NCBI GenBank assembly: GCA_022702705.1
Contig: CM040433.1
Coordinates: 24,243,797 to 24,307,796 of the forward strand
Source: Papilionanthe hookeriana x Papilionanthe teres
Lineage: Eukaryota; Streptophyta; Magnoliopsida; Asparagales; Orchidaceae
Length of the DNA: 64,000 nt
Direction: 5' to 3'
Shown one piece after another: positions 1 through 12,070 of the stretch. The position numbers were made by a program, and so were the translations under genes. Each line of letters opens with the position of its first letter. Within the stretch, counting starts at the first letter, position 1. The notes under the pieces were generated by a model that made no database searches, was not told the DNA's origin, and worked only from the letters and a program-made list of their open reading frames with translations.

Positions 1-240
1 TGAAGGCGTTTTGACCGACGAACTGCAACTCAAAACCCTAAATAGTTGGCCAATGCGAATGGTGAAAGTGGTGGCGCCACATCTGTTTTCCTTCCACTGT
101 ATTTAATGAACCTACCTTTTCGTATTCGGATTGAGCACGGTTATAAGTTTTAAGCTCTCGGATGAGATTTGGGACGGGTCTCACATGAGAACAAAAGACA
201 ATTTCAAATTCTTAAGTGTTGGTCCCACATTTACACATTC
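1..240. other. left flank, no gene recognised
   Basis: No coding region is recognised here. From about 150 to 232 the sequence resembles the reverse complement of 3,207-3,290, sharing a GGTCTCAYATGAGAA core, and may be the left end of the repeat block that follows. The first 50 bases contain an AAACCCTAAA string of the kind seen at the 5' ends of the MULE genes in this window (reverse complement), but no adjoining gene can be read. Confidence 0.3.
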
Positions 241-1200
241 CATTTAATAATTTGAAATAATAACATAACAATGCCTCAATAAAACACGAATAATACATCA
301 ACCATAATAGCACCACAATAGCACTAATAACACCATCAACCACCAGAATAACTCTCGAATAATACCATAATAAACCCGAATCATACATTGCTAATGACTG
401 AATCTTTAATAAACCTCAAATAACACCGTAATAAAATAAGAATAATACACTACGAATAAGTTGCAACAGAAGAGTACTAATAAGACAACGAAACACCAAA
501 ATAACACTCGAATAATACCATAATAATACCTGAATCATACATCGGTAATACTGAAACTTTAATAACCCTCCAATAACACCGCAATAAAACACGAATAATA
601 CACCATGAATAAGTTGCACCAGAATAACACTAATATTACCACAGAGCATAGAAATAACACTCGAATAATACCTTAATAATACCTGAATCATACATCAGTA
701 ATATTGAAACTTTAATAACCCTCCAATAACACCGCAATAAAACACCACAAATAAATTGCATCAAAATAACACTAATAACACCAGGGAGCACCAGAATAAC
801 ACTCGAATAATACCATAATAATATCTGAATCATACATCGGTAATACTGAAACTTTAATAACCCTCCAGTAACACCGCAATAAAACACGAATAATATATCA
901 TGAATAATACATCACGAATACTTGAATAATTCACTAAAACACCGTGCTAAAGCTAATAACACTATCAGTACACCATTCGTCACCTCAAGAAACGTTTGAG
1001 TACACAACAGTAACACTGGAATAATACCGCAATAAAATGTGAATGATACAACAATAATAATCAAATAACACTTTAATAACACTTCAATAATACATCATTA
1101 ATATGTGATTAATACAACAATAATGCTAGAATAATTCACTAATAAAACTATACTAAGACAAGAATGAGGTTCCATTATCCACCGAATAATACATAAATAT
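241..1200. repeat. AATAACAC-type minisatellite with ~150-bp higher-order unit
   Basis: The stretch is built from degenerate 8-10-bp monomers (AATAACAC, AATAATAC, CAATAAAACAC). From about 340 to 905 they are organised into a longer unit: the phrase CTTTAATAACCCTCCAATAA, or a close variant, recurs near 403, 558, 713 and 857, about 144-155 bp apart. Each copy also carries GAATCATACATC upstream of it. The 905-1,200 part is more degenerate. No coding potential is credible; open frames on the minus strand here are low-complexity products of the repeat. Confidence 0.8.
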
Positions 1201-1285
1201 AACTCTTATACACATCAATGAAAGTATCCCATAGGAGAGTGAGTTTGTTGCTAGAATCAGCTCCAAGGTTGTTCGTGATATTAGA

Positions 1286-2148
1286 AGCAATCAGATTTAA
1301 GTTAATTGAATGACTCACTGAAGGTGATTTCAGAATCATTTTACACGCTTGGAAAGCTACTCAGAAGTCCTATAGGTTTAGTTAGAAGGGAGTGTTCTTT
1401 GATTGTTAGAGTTAAGTTCAAGGCTGTTAGTCATCTCAGAAGCAATGAGATTGATTTATTTAGTGACTCACTTAATCGTGAAAGATAATTAGATAAAAAC
1501 TTCATTTAAAGGAATGAAAAAAGGCACATTCAGATTGTTCATACATCTGAAATTGAGAGAACTTTATAATTTAGTGCTAATGACGAAGACGTGGTTTGTA
1601 TCGAATAAGTAATGGATAACAGATTTGATAAAAGGTACAAATAGAATAAAATACATATGTAAGTTATGATGTTTTGGACTTCATAAGTCTCATGTGACTG
1701 GTGTTCCCACTGGTTCACCAGTCGGAACACCATTCACATGAGACTTAACAAGTCCAAAGCATCATAACTTACAATAGTATTTTATTTTGTTTGCACCATT
1801 TAATAAATCTCTAACACATCACTTATTCGATACAAACCACGTCTTCGTCATTAGCACTAATTTATAAAACTCCATCAACTTCTACTGTTGAAACAATCTG
1901 AACTTCCTCTTATTGTACTATTTTCATTTCTCTGAATGAATTTTTTAACTACTCATCTTCCACGTTTAGGCGAGTCAATAAATAACTCAATCTCATTGCT
2001 TTTGAGATTACTAAAAACCATGGACTTGACTCTTGCAATCAAAGAACACTCCGTTTCAACTAAACCTATAGGGCTTATGAGCAGCTTTCTCAGTGTGTAA
2101 AATGATTATGAAAACTCCTTGAGTTGTTCAATTACTCAGTCTCATTGC
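1286..2148. repeat. large imperfect inverted repeat (palindrome)
   Basis: The two arms, 1,286-1,714 and 1,717-2,148, are reverse complements with scattered mismatches and small indels. Examples are AACCTATAGG near 1,370 and 2,065, GACGAAGACGTGGTTTGTAT near 1,582 against its complement near 1,835, and the near-perfect centre where ACTGGT and ACCAGT flank a 2-base spacer at 1,715-1,716. The arms are about 430 bp each. An open frame at 1,306-1,488 is simply part of the left arm. A transcript would fold into a long hairpin. Its origin could be a foldback element or a head-to-head duplication; no transposase is linked to it. Confidence 0.85.
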
Positions 2149-2279
2149 AGACAAAATTTTCCAAATGGGAAAAGTGATTATTGGCTTGTTGAAGCTTGTT
2201 CCTCCTTTTCTGCATGCAATGATTTAAGTTAAAAATACCACTATTGCATAAAGAATTTTTTTTAATTTTCTGCAATTGG

Positions 2280-2830
2280 ATCATTACAAGCATAACATCG
2301 CAATAACACCACAAAAATCTGAAATAACACAATCAGGAAAACTAGAACAACCGTCCAAAAATGCCAAAATAATAAAACAATAAAACCGTGTTTCATGTAC
2401 TAAAATAATAATGAAATAAACACATAAAAACACCGCAATAACACCACAAAAACACCGCAATAACAAAAAAAACATTACAATAACACTGTCTTTAATAACA
2501 TTCGTTGCGTGAGAAAGGAATGACACTAACACTGTAATACGAGCATAATAAAACTAGAATAATACCACAAAAACCTCACCTGAACATCAACATCCCACGT
2601 CAACAAAATATCACGAGAATAATCACCAGAGAAAGCAATGACAATAACACCACAATACAACTAGAATAAAATCAAAATAATACCACAAAAACCTTACCTA
2701 AACACCACCATTCCACGTCAACAAAATATCATGAGAATAATCACCAGATAACATCACAGTAACACTACACTAACATCATTAACAACGGACTAAATAATGT
2801 CAATATAACATAAGAATAACACCACTCTAA
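2280..2830. repeat. AATAACAC-type minisatellite, second block
   Basis: After the palindrome the same monomer family resumes (CAATAACACCACAAAAAC, TAATACCACAAAAACC). A local duplication is visible: about 2,560-2,640 and 2,677-2,755 both read TAATACCACAAAAACCT, then a CATTCCACGTCAACAAAATA-like stretch and AATAATCACCAGA. No gene is seen. Confidence 0.7.
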
Positions 2831-2953
2831 CCCATTCTCCCTAATAATTCCATCAAAAACACAACCCTAACCCTAAATATAACCGTAGAAACCCTAGAAC
2901 CCAAACCATAACAATGGCTTTATGATATTGAAAACATTCGGAGCTAAACTCAC

Positions 2954-3154
2954 TTCGATCTCAATGTCGTCGACAGACAAATCCATCTCAGATGTTTGAA
3001 ACTCGCATCCTGCTAAACTTGATGGTTTTGAGCTTAATTCATCTTCAAAATATATCTTTAGTTGGTAGAGAGAGCTACTCCATCTCAGATTGTCGAAACC
3101 ATAAATGGGGTAATGGAAGGTTCCTCCTTTCGCATCTGGGAATAAGTTATTCAT
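2954..3154 (-). pseudogene. exon-like open frame, unrecognised
   Basis: A minus-strand open frame begins at 3,154 and reaches a good 5' splice-site match (GTGAGT) at about 2,953, after the residues MDLSVDDIEIE. Acidic exon 1 sequences ending in GT donors, followed by minisatellite introns, are also how the transposase genes of elements A and B start, so this may be a first exon of the same type. The residues do not clearly match exon 1 of A or B, and no second exon follows. A second possible start lies downstream, near 2,850, where AGGGTTAGGG precedes an ATGGAA like that of element A. No function is assigned. Confidence 0.2.
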
Positions 3155-3298
3155 TTAGCGGAAAAAGCGAAAATAAATATTTTGCTTTTTCATCAGAAAA
3201 GGAATGAGTCTGGTCGGAACTTTAGGTATTTTAATTTCTTTCTCATATGAGACCAACATTGTGCATAGTGGAGTGTCCCGACCTCGAACTCTTATTCT

Positions 3299-3430
3299 GT
3301 CTAGAGTCCTAACGTAGAGGAAGGTCTGGACGCGAATGTTGTGATGACACGTGGCAGGTAGGACCCACAGGTATTTCCCGGTGAATTAAAGAAAAACACT
3401 CGCGTGACCTGGTCCGGCTCGTAAGATGAA
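3299..3430. repeat. element A left terminal inverted repeat
   Basis: The stretch aligns, with gaps, to the reverse complement of 11,930-12,102. Shared blocks are GTCCKAACGTAGAGGA, GGACGC, a GGCA/CCTGG block, CCCACAG and a CCTGGYCCG block. Identity is moderate and the inner limit is approximate. Confidence 0.5.
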
Positions 3431-3734
3431 TCAGTGCGAAAAATAATTTGGCGTTAAAAATGGAAAAAAAATGACTGCGAAGAGTCGAAAAAGCAACACT
3501 TCGACGCCTGCTCTTTGACTCCTTCTCTCTTACATTTTGGAGCAAGGGTTTCCAGGGAAACTTTTAGGGCAAAGTTTAGCAGTTGTTCGAAGCATAGGAG
3601 TGAAGGCATTTCGTCGTTTGAATTTCTGAGGTGGTGGGTTCGATATTTTCGAAAAATGAAGGGTCGCAGAGAACGAGAAGAATGTAGGAGTGCTCCAAAG
3701 TCTTCCAAGTATTGTTCAACGATGCTCCAATAAG

Positions 3735-4443
3735 TTTTGTTTTTCAAACTGAAAGAATTTTTCTGTGTTATTGTAATGTTATTACAGAGTATCACTTATG
3801 TTATTATTGTGTTATCTATTTGTGATCGATGTGTTATAGCTGTATTATGCTTATGTTATTATGTATTATTCAGTTTATAATACAGATTTGTCGTTGATGT
3901 GGTCTATTAAAGTAATATATGTGTATTATTGCCTTGCTTCAAGGTGTTACTGATGTGGATTATGGTTCTGAATTACACAGTGGTTGGGGGATGAAGTAAT
4001 ATGCTTGTGTAATTGGATGTTATTTAGTGATTTCATTACACATATTTTGCTTTCCAGATGTGATTTGAAGTGGTATTTCTGTTTTATTGCTTTCATTTTG
4101 GGTATTCTTTAAGGATTCCTGGTTTTATATGTGGGGCAACTCATTAATAATTGAATAACATAGGTGAATATCACTGGTGTTATTCTAGTGTTAGAGTGTG
4201 GTATTCAAATAATAATGTCTATTTTTTTTCCATGTTGTGTTTTAAAGCTGTATATGACATGTTTTGCCTTGCTTTTGGGTGTTAGTGATGTCTTTTATGG
4301 TAGTTTTTGAAGTAATATGCTTGAGTAATTTGATTTCATTGACTACATAACACCTGTTTTTCCTTTCCTAAGTGATATTCACCTGTTTTTTCTTTCCTAG
4401 GTGATATTTTGGTCGTTTTATTTTTCATTCATTTCCTTCGTAG
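3735..4443 (+). repeat. minisatellite intron 1 of element A Ulp1-like gene
   Basis: The sequence upstream of the first confident Ulp1-like exon is rich in GTGTTATT-like words on the sense strand (TGTTATTATTGTGTTATC, GTGTTATTCTAGTGTTAGAG). It ends in a pyrimidine tract and a TTCGTAG acceptor at 4,443. By comparison with element B this is intron 1. Exon 1 should lie just upstream; an open frame ending at 3,733 (from about 3,656) is the candidate, but its donor position reads AATAAG rather than GTAAG. Confidence 0.6.
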
Positions 4444-7400
4444 GTTTATGATTGCAAGAACATTCAACTGTAAATGTCGTCCATCTGCAGTTAGGGGTTC
4501 TTTGGATACTGTCAGACATGTCGTATCTGAGGAGACGGTGAATTCTTTAAAAGAAATGAATGTCTACGATTTCTTCGATATGCCTCCATATCCACAGGAC
4601 AATGTTTTTACATTACACATTCTGAGATGCTGGGATAATGACAGGAGGTTGTTCTGAATGGGTGGTAAAGAAGTGAAATTGCACCCTGGCCACTTGGCAT
4701 TGATATTAGGTATGCCTAACAAAGGGGACGCAGTGGTATGGAAGAAAACCCGTCCGTTTGGTGTGACTGCCAGACAAATAAAAGAACCTACTCATGAAAT
4801 TTTCTGAAGCAGATGTATCCATTCCCTTTGAGGAGTTATACTTGAAGTTTCTACTAACAAACTTACTTTTTCCCTCAAGCAATTTTAATGTGCCTGCGGG
4901 ACTTGTTCCTTTGGTGAAAATGTATAGTCATTTTGCCCGCTGCCATCTGTGAATATATCATTGATCAATTTAGCATCATCGCTATTAAATTAAGACAAAA
5001 TCAGTCATTGGGATACATCCATGGATTTGTCTTTATTTTAACTGTAAGTATATATTTATAGAACACATAATATGTATTCTTACGTCATTTATTTTTATTC
5101 TTTATGAGATCCATGTTGTTGATATAATACCTGCTTAGCTATGGTTTTACGGGCACCCCTCCGTGTTTACTCTTGATGTTCCTGAAGCGAGGTCTCGCAT
5201 TCTTAGGTGGCCAAAAAATCATGGGTTGACAGCGGTAGAGATTTATGAGGCCTTCAAAAGGCTTGATCATGCAAAGGTTACACACTAAGTTCTTTACAAT
5301 TATAAAGCTTTACTTAGTCAGCACTTTCATTGTTATTCATGAATTCATTATGGGAATCTTTTAATTGAACTGTCGGTTAATGATTTCTTCCATGATTTGA
5401 CAGAGGATGAGTAGTATTTGCTCTCCAATCCGGAACTGGGACTACCTATCCCCGCTAGGATTGTCCACATCATGGAACAGCTGTCGAACCATCTTCACTG
5501 CTATCCTACAACATTGTACCAGTTTTTTCCAGTGAGATCATGCCTCAAGAGACATATACAAGAAATAGTAAAGAATTTGGAGTTATAATCAACATACTGA
5601 AAAGTCAGCAAAAGGCTAATGTTTTGTTACAGGAATCTGTGAATACAGTGAGTCGTCAGATCTGTTACGTAGGAGAGTCAGTAGACAAATTAATTGGTAT
5701 GGTTGAAAACTTGCAAAGAACCAAAGCTGATAAGCAGGTTGAATTACAGGAAACGGGATCATGCAAATATTTAGTCCGGAGTATTAAGTCCACCAAGAAG
5801 GGAGGGAAGTGAGTTCACTTGAGTTCACATACCAACTAAAACGAAGAAAGAAAAAAACCAACGTTGTTCAAGAACATCATTTGGTTGATGTCCCGGACGT
5901 TGATACACAGAGTATAGTTCATAAACGTGAAAGTGTAGACGGAGAGAATATAAATGCAGATACTGCAGATGGAGATGGCCCAGTAAGGGAGTCACCGAAA
6001 ACAATTGAAGATGTCGAAGACAACATATTTACCTGCGATGTGAAACTTCAGGAAGATATTGAGGAGGTTAAGCGATCAGTGAAGGGTGTTCTAGAGTCGT
6101 TAGCCCTCATGGTAAACTTCTATTAATATTGTCATCACTATCTTTAAATCTGTCATTAGTTTTTTAGCAGTGATTATGTTGTTTTGCAGACTCGTGCCGC
6201 GCCGTTACATGTATATCCCTCCTTCACTTCAGCTGTAAGTAGTCCTAGTGGAGAGGCACAATCTGAACATAGTCTCATAGGAGATCTGAGACCAGTTGAA
6301 GTTGAACACAGCTTTGATGGAATTAGAAGAGATCCACATACTGCTGTTGTCAGTGAAGCACTGGAGGGGCAACATGCCCTAGTGATTATAAATGATATGG
6401 AGGAGCTCAATCAAGAGGACATTGATGAGCCGAGCCAGACCTCCCATCCATATGCATACGCTATAGTGGTACTAATAAGTATTTGTAGCTGCACTTACAC
6501 CTACATTGAAATTACATTGATATGTTACGTTTCTTGAATTCTTTTGTAGCCTTATATCACCAGCCCACAACTTCCAATTGATTATCCCGCTAGATTAGTA
6601 CTTCCACTTGAAATGCAGGGTGTCATTGATAGGTGTTTTGCCAAATACCCTGGGAAGTAAGTAAATGATCAAAGCTATTGTAACGTTTTCAATGTCCTGT
6701 GAGGTTAAATTTATAGAACATTCATTTCTAAACAATGCAGTCATGATATCATCCTTACTAAGTGGCAAGCCGTACTGGAGCGTCGTGCACTAGAGGATAT
6801 ACTGATGAACCGTTGGTTTGGAAATGAACATGTCGATATGTTCGCCATTATGTTGGCTGAAAAGAGGACATGGTCACCTGAACTGTATAAGCCTTTCATA
6901 TATGTGTCCCCACTGTATTGGGTAATTACTAACATTAAACTTATTCTAATTTTTTTTAAGAACATGTCTTCTATTTTAGCAAGAAAATATTATATTCTTC
7001 TATTTATTATTTCTTTTTTTTTGCAGATGCATAAGACTTTTAGGTTTGATACTGCAGTATTTGTTAGGCATGTCACAAAAGATGCAATCTTGGATAACAA
7101 GCTCATTTTATTTCCTATCATTGATTGTCAGCACTGGATTCTGTTAGTCGAAGAGTTGCATTCAAAGAAATGAAAAATATACGACTCACTTCGCAACCCT
7201 ATGCATGAAGGGGTTGCTATAGAACTTGTAAGTTGTTTTGACGCAATCCAGATGTTAAATTCATCGCTATCTTTTTTCAATAACTAAATCAAAAGTCAAA
7301 TACAGCCACAAAAACAAACTAACATTCATATAACACTGCTATAACATAACAGTAATATAATCGTAACACAACATTTATAAATTGATAAGACTTTCATATA

Positions 7401-7677
7401 ACACTTTATCAAATCTTTTCAGGTCAATCATTTTGCAAAGGAAGTTGCACATGCATTCTGGTTCGATATTAAAAAATTGTCTATGACATTTCCTAAAAAT
7501 GTTCCTACCCCGAGTAACAGCCACAACTGCGGCATGTTTGTATGTAAATATATGGAAACTTTAGTATAAGTTCAGAAGGTAGACTGGAAGGAACATAAGA
7601 ATTGGCAGGAACATATGATCCAATTTAGAGCTCAACATGCCTATGAAATCTGCATGTCAGTTCTTAAAGAATCTTAA
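4444..7677 (+). pseudogene. Ulp1-like (C48) cysteine protease gene of MULE A
   Basis: Ulp1 enzymes process or remove SUMO; MULE-borne homologues have no settled role. Exons, by comparison with element B: 4,444-5,043, 5,149-5,276, 5,404-6,111, 6,190-6,468, 6,550-6,656, 6,741-6,921, 7,027-7,227 and 7,423-7,677, all with GT..AG borders. The first exon has a DUF1985-like region (CKCRPS, YDFFDMPPY, then MGGKEVKL). The C-terminal domain keeps the His (DCQHW, ~7,120) and Asp (KIYDSL, ~7,180) of the triad and the Cys (SHNCGMFVCKYME, ~7,530). The oxyanion-hole Gln is Pro (PTPSNSHNCG, where B has PTQSNSVDCG). Breaks: a TGA at ~4,655 where B has Arg, a frameshift near 4,800, a stop between the His and Asp segments (~7,171) and one at ~7,568. 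The middle exons are acidic and low-complexity. The protein would not be made. Confidence 0.8.
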
Positions 7678-8842
7678 GTAATGCTTGTGAAACATGTGAA
7701 AAATGTACAGTTCTGTTTTTCATTATTCTGTGAATATGTAGTGTATAAAATTTTTTGTGAATATGGCGTATACAGGTTTTTTTTCTTTATTCTGTGAATA
7801 TGTGGTTTATAGATGTTACTATTTACATTTTCTGTTGTGTTTTGGGAGGTTCTGTGGCATCTTAAAATTCATGTTTACTTGTTGGAAAATAATTTTGTAT
7901 TGTTGAAGTTCATTATAAGTATTTTATTAAAGCTATGTTGGTCAAGTAAGTGATCAAGAATCATCATACACCATATAATGCAGGAGAATGACCATATAAC
8001 TTAGCGAATTACCCAAATAACGCAACAGATTTCGGATATAACACAGCAGAAGACAAAATAACACATTGGAATGGTGTAATAACACAGCGTAATTGTAAAA
8101 TAACGCAGGTGCTAAAAAAATAACGCATAGGGAATATTCGGTGTGCGTTGCACGCTGTTTGAATTATTCGGAGGATGTAGTAACTCATGCAGAAGCTAAA
8201 ATAATGCAGGAAGTATATTCTTACCACGTTACGGTACCAAAATTTATGCCACGGAAAGGCAAAATAACACAACCGGTGCCGAAATAACCCAACTAGGATG
8301 GAAAGTATCGCATCAGAATACAAAGTACTGCCAGAAGAATATTTGCACCACCTTGCGCACAGATTAAATTGGTTCTTTTGAATCGTACATGGTGTTATTT
8401 TCGTTGTTTCGAGTGTTACTGAGGTATTATAAATGTATTATTAAACTGTTATTGCAATATATTCATATTATTAACGTGTTATTGGACTCATCTTCAGATA
8501 TATTTGTATTATTAATGCGGTGTTAATGTGGTATTGGAATGTTCTTCACTTGTATTAGCTTAAACTTTGGAAGTGTAACCCATACAACACAGTGCACAAT
8601 GATCTGCATTAATTTCGACGCATATGCAATAATCCGTCATACATTACATTCAAATTGGCAAATTAAACAAAATTTTACAATGAAATTTGATACGTTAAAG
8701 CTCAGTTATTGCATCCATCAGTAGTCCAGTGAGTGTTTCAGTTGATATTTACATTGGATAATATTCCTGTGAAATTGGAAAACAAAAAAACATTTTTAGA
8801 TAAAACATATTCAGATAGAAGTCAAATTAGAATCCGGAGATT
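7678..8842. repeat. intergenic minisatellite between the two genes of element A
   Basis: Between the two 3' ends, the 7,980-8,300 stretch carries AAAATAACACA-type words on the + strand, and 8,390-8,550 carries the opposite GTGTTATTTT/GTATTAT type. The rest is unremarkable AT-rich 3'-flank. Intron 8 of the Ulp1-like gene (7,228-7,422) also has a short run of ATAACA words at 7,310-7,400. No gene was found here. Confidence 0.6.
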
Positions 8843-11800
8843 TCATTTATATACATGGCTAAGGAAGTCAGACAAAATTGGATCGGATGGAACAATACGT
8901 TCCTGGCTTGTTGATCCTTCATGTTGTCTTCCTGTATGAAATGGTTAGAAAAAAGTAGAACAAACATATATTGAAGCATTTCATGTAATATACAGATATT
9001 TACGTTTGCATCTCTTAACTTTCTTCCAGAACGCTTTCGGCCGAGAGGTTGAAACTCCTTTTGCTCTCATCTTTGCTGGATCAGCAACAATGCTATCTAC
9101 ATCTGTCTTTTTTTTCTTCTTATTTTTTCTACTAACCACAGGTGTTTCTTCAGATTTTGCTTCATCAAGATCTACGGATTGTTTTTTAAATGTTTCCCAA
9201 AGCATCTTCTCAGTAAATTCTTCTCCTTATGCTTTAACGATTAGCTGGTACGCAAACTTCTGAGATTGAGAGTAATACAGGAGTCCACTAGAAGGAACAT
9301 TCATCATTTGGGGACTGCTAAACACGTTTGTATTTGAATCTGTTATAGACGTCCTGTTTAACATTGAGAGACCATCGTAGTAACAAATATTTCTCAGGAA
9401 TCAAATTTACTTTAACCACATTCAGAGTATGCAGTGCGTGTGAACACAACAACCCCTTCATTTCGAAGTTACGGCAACTACAAGTGACATTGGAATTAAC
9501 TTGGTCAAAATTCACAACCAATGTCTTGGATGTCCCATCACTATCCAACTTGCGTATATAATATTGAGACCCACTATCTGAGGTGAATTCAATGGTAAGT
9601 CCACATAATCCATTCAGTAGCTTCAGCTCAAACAATGAGTAAAGCTTTCTCGTATAAAAGGACGATGCTTGCCTCAAAACTGGGTTGACTTTAACCATTG
9701 GCGTAGTGACCTGTTGACCACACTTGAAATCTTCATCCTTCTTGTTCCTGCGCCATAATTTCATTATATTTTCTAGGCCGATAAAATAATCTGTCAGAGA
9801 GCTTGTAGGCTTCAAAACATCATGACATACATTGTTTGTGGACTCACTTCTTTGAGTTGATAAGATTCTCATCCAAAATATGTCCTTGTTGAAGACAGTA
9901 GACCATTTGTGTCTGATCTTGTAGATATCATGCAATCATGCATTACTGTGGAGGTTACCTACTTCAATCGTTAATGACCAAGTTTCTTTGAACTCCTCCA
10001 CCGAATAACGTTTAGTCATGCATTTATAAAAAAGACCGGTGATGCTCTTCATAGCAACTCCGAAATGCACTTTTGAAGTTAATTTTTTGTAGATGTGCTA
10101 TTGACATAATCTATGTCGTGTCTGTGGGAGACATTCTTCAATGGCCCTTGCCATCGCCTGGTCCTGATCGGTGAAAATACTTATTGGATGCTTATCACCC
10201 ATTATTCAGATAAAAGCTTTCAATAACCATTTGAACGAATCAATAGTTTCCTCGGACAAGAAGCCAACCCCAAACAGAACTTTTTGCCAATGGTGGTTGA
10301 CCCCATCAATGGGAGCGCAACATAAGTTGTACTTATTTAATCTATAGCTTGTATCAAAAAATACTACATCCCCAAAATAGTCATAATCTAGCCTGGACAA
10401 ACCATCAGCCCAAAAAAATACTTCTTAATCTACCATACTCATCAGTTTGGAAATCCCATCCAAACATGTTATCGTCAGCTTGTCTCTCCATAAATAATTG
10501 TACTAGAGAATTGACATCTCCTTGTTCAATTTTTTGTCTTCTTTCTCTTTGAATGAAATTGAATGCATCCCTCTTCGTGCATTCCAAATTCTCCACACCA
10601 CCAACCTCCGTTGGTATGAAGTTGTATGCATGCGTTGCTCCGATACCTGATCCTGTCATTGATCGCAGCACATTTGCATTTAAGTCAGTTGTCCTTCTAC
10701 TGAAACGAAGAAGATGTTTATCACCACATTCAACCAAAGGATGGTTGTGACTCTCAATGAATTTCTTCATTGTCTAGTTACCCTCAAGATCAACTGCATA
10801 GCGAACCATTGCTTGACAACCAGTCCTCGTGTTTGACTTATTGTACTTAACTGGATTCATAACGTTACACTCTTTCTTCTGACCTGCTTTTTCACAAAGG
10901 TAGTCCTTGGACTTCATTTGCTTGGAATTTAACCAATAACTACAGTGGCCCTTATGAACACTAAATCCTACATGATGTGCATATGCGCAATAGTTTAAGT
11001 AAGCTTCTTGCTCATTGTGGACGGTGGTACTGAGAAACTTCTCTGCAATTGGATCACTGCAAACAGTTCTCTGCCCAGGTGACTGCACATTTGCACAAAT
11101 TCAGTCCATTGTCAGTAGGATGAGAAAACCCAAAATAACACTATTATAAAGGAGCATTAACACAATATCAGTTCCACAAACCTTCATAATACCTGTATAA
11201 TACCAACATAACACTTGAATAACACCACAAATAAGTAGCACACATGCATACATGAGAAAAATTCGAGGATAAAATTAAAGAGCCAACAAATTAACAACAC
11301 AATAACAACAAAATTAACACACAAAAAACATAAAAACACTACCACAACAAGACTAAAAATAATATACAATAATACCATAATACCACAAAAAATTAGTTAA
11401 ATAACACAACAATAAAACATAAAAAATACATAAAATTAACACTATAACTCACCGCCTGAACAAAACCAATATTATACCACATTAACAAACATTCACCATA
11501 AACCCTGAAAAAATAGTAACTCAACCCTAAAACCGAAATGACAGTACCGCAACGAAACTTAAAAGTACCGCAACAATAAAAACCAAAAGAACAAATAATA
11601 AACATATAAAAGTACCACCAAAATAAGTGTAACTAAAGCACTGTCATACCAAATTAAGAAGCCTTAATTTCAAACCCAAAATAACATAGTAACCCAGCGT
11701 AACACCAGAGTAAGACGAGAATAACACAGCAAAACTACGAACCACGCATAAGAATAAGCCTAAACCCTAACACAAAACTAAATACTCACTTCATTTTTGA

Positions 11801-11861
11801 CGTCCGGCGAGATTAATGGCTGCATCGTCTCCAACATTTCGTCGTTCAGCGAGGATTCCAT
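8843..11861 (-). pseudogene. FAR1-type Mutator transposase of MULE A
   Basis: A cut-and-paste transposase relic. Exon 1 is 72 nt (11,861-11,790, MESSLNDE...). Exon 2 runs 11,082-9,004 and exon 3 8,931-8,843, ending HVYK-stop. Exon 2 begins with a FAR1 DNA-binding region (EAYLNYCAYAHHVGFSV, then RTGC and HNHPL zinc ligands). The MULE transposase core follows, with catalytic candidates D (VVFFDTSY, ~10,350), D (IFTDQDQA, ~10,170) and E (STQRSESTNN, ~9,850). Then come a SWIM zinc finger (CSC x9 CSH, ~9,450) and a C-terminal DPAKMRAKG motif typical of FAR1-like proteins. Breaks: stops at 10,774-10,776, 10,206-10,208, 10,098-10,100 and 9,936-9,938, a frameshift near 10,405, and further stops or shifts before 9,205. 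All three acidic residues survive, but the frame is dead. Confidence 0.88.
11083..11789 (-). repeat. minisatellite intron 1 of element A transposase
   Basis: The intron lies between a GTGAGT donor at 11,789 and a TGTGCAG acceptor at 11,083. It is made of AATAACAC-type monomers on +, so GTGTTATT on the sense strand, the same sense orientation as the Ulp1 intron 1 of this element. It is AT-rich with no coding. Confidence 0.75.
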
Positions 11862-12070
11862 CAAAACCCTAAACCCTAAGGCAATGTAACAGCAGCTATT
11901 CAGCTGGGCACACTGTAAGCTGGGCGAGGCAAAATAGAAAGCGTAAAGAATAAATTATTGGGTATAGATCGGGCCAGGCACCTTTGTTTTTTTTTTTTTG
12001 GGTCAAAATTCTGTGGGGTTCATACAAGCCAGGTGCCATGACCTCTGCATCAGGCCGAATTTTCTTGTGC

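Larger units (their letters stand above)
150..3290. mobile_element. candidate non-autonomous MULE-like element (element 0)
   Basis: The ends at 150-232 and 3,207-3,290 can be aligned as inverted repeats: both carry GGTCTCAYATGAGAA followed by an A-rich stretch, and both have a GGGAC motif further out. The interior is minisatellite of the same AATAACAC type as element A, a large palindrome, and one exon-like open frame. There is no transposase core and no protease. This fits a deletion derivative related to element A. The alternative is that it is an internally rearranged extension of element A. The termini are judged by eye and no target-site duplication was identified. Confidence 0.3.

Noticed and set aside
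416..887. Overlapping minus-strand open frames with repeated VLLRYYSSVI phrases
   Set aside because: They are translations of the 150-bp higher-order repeat; low complexity, no start context, no splice or homology support.
1306..1488. Open frame of 60 codons in the left palindrome arm
   Set aside because: The other arm, equally conserved in DNA, does not keep the frame, and no domain is visible.
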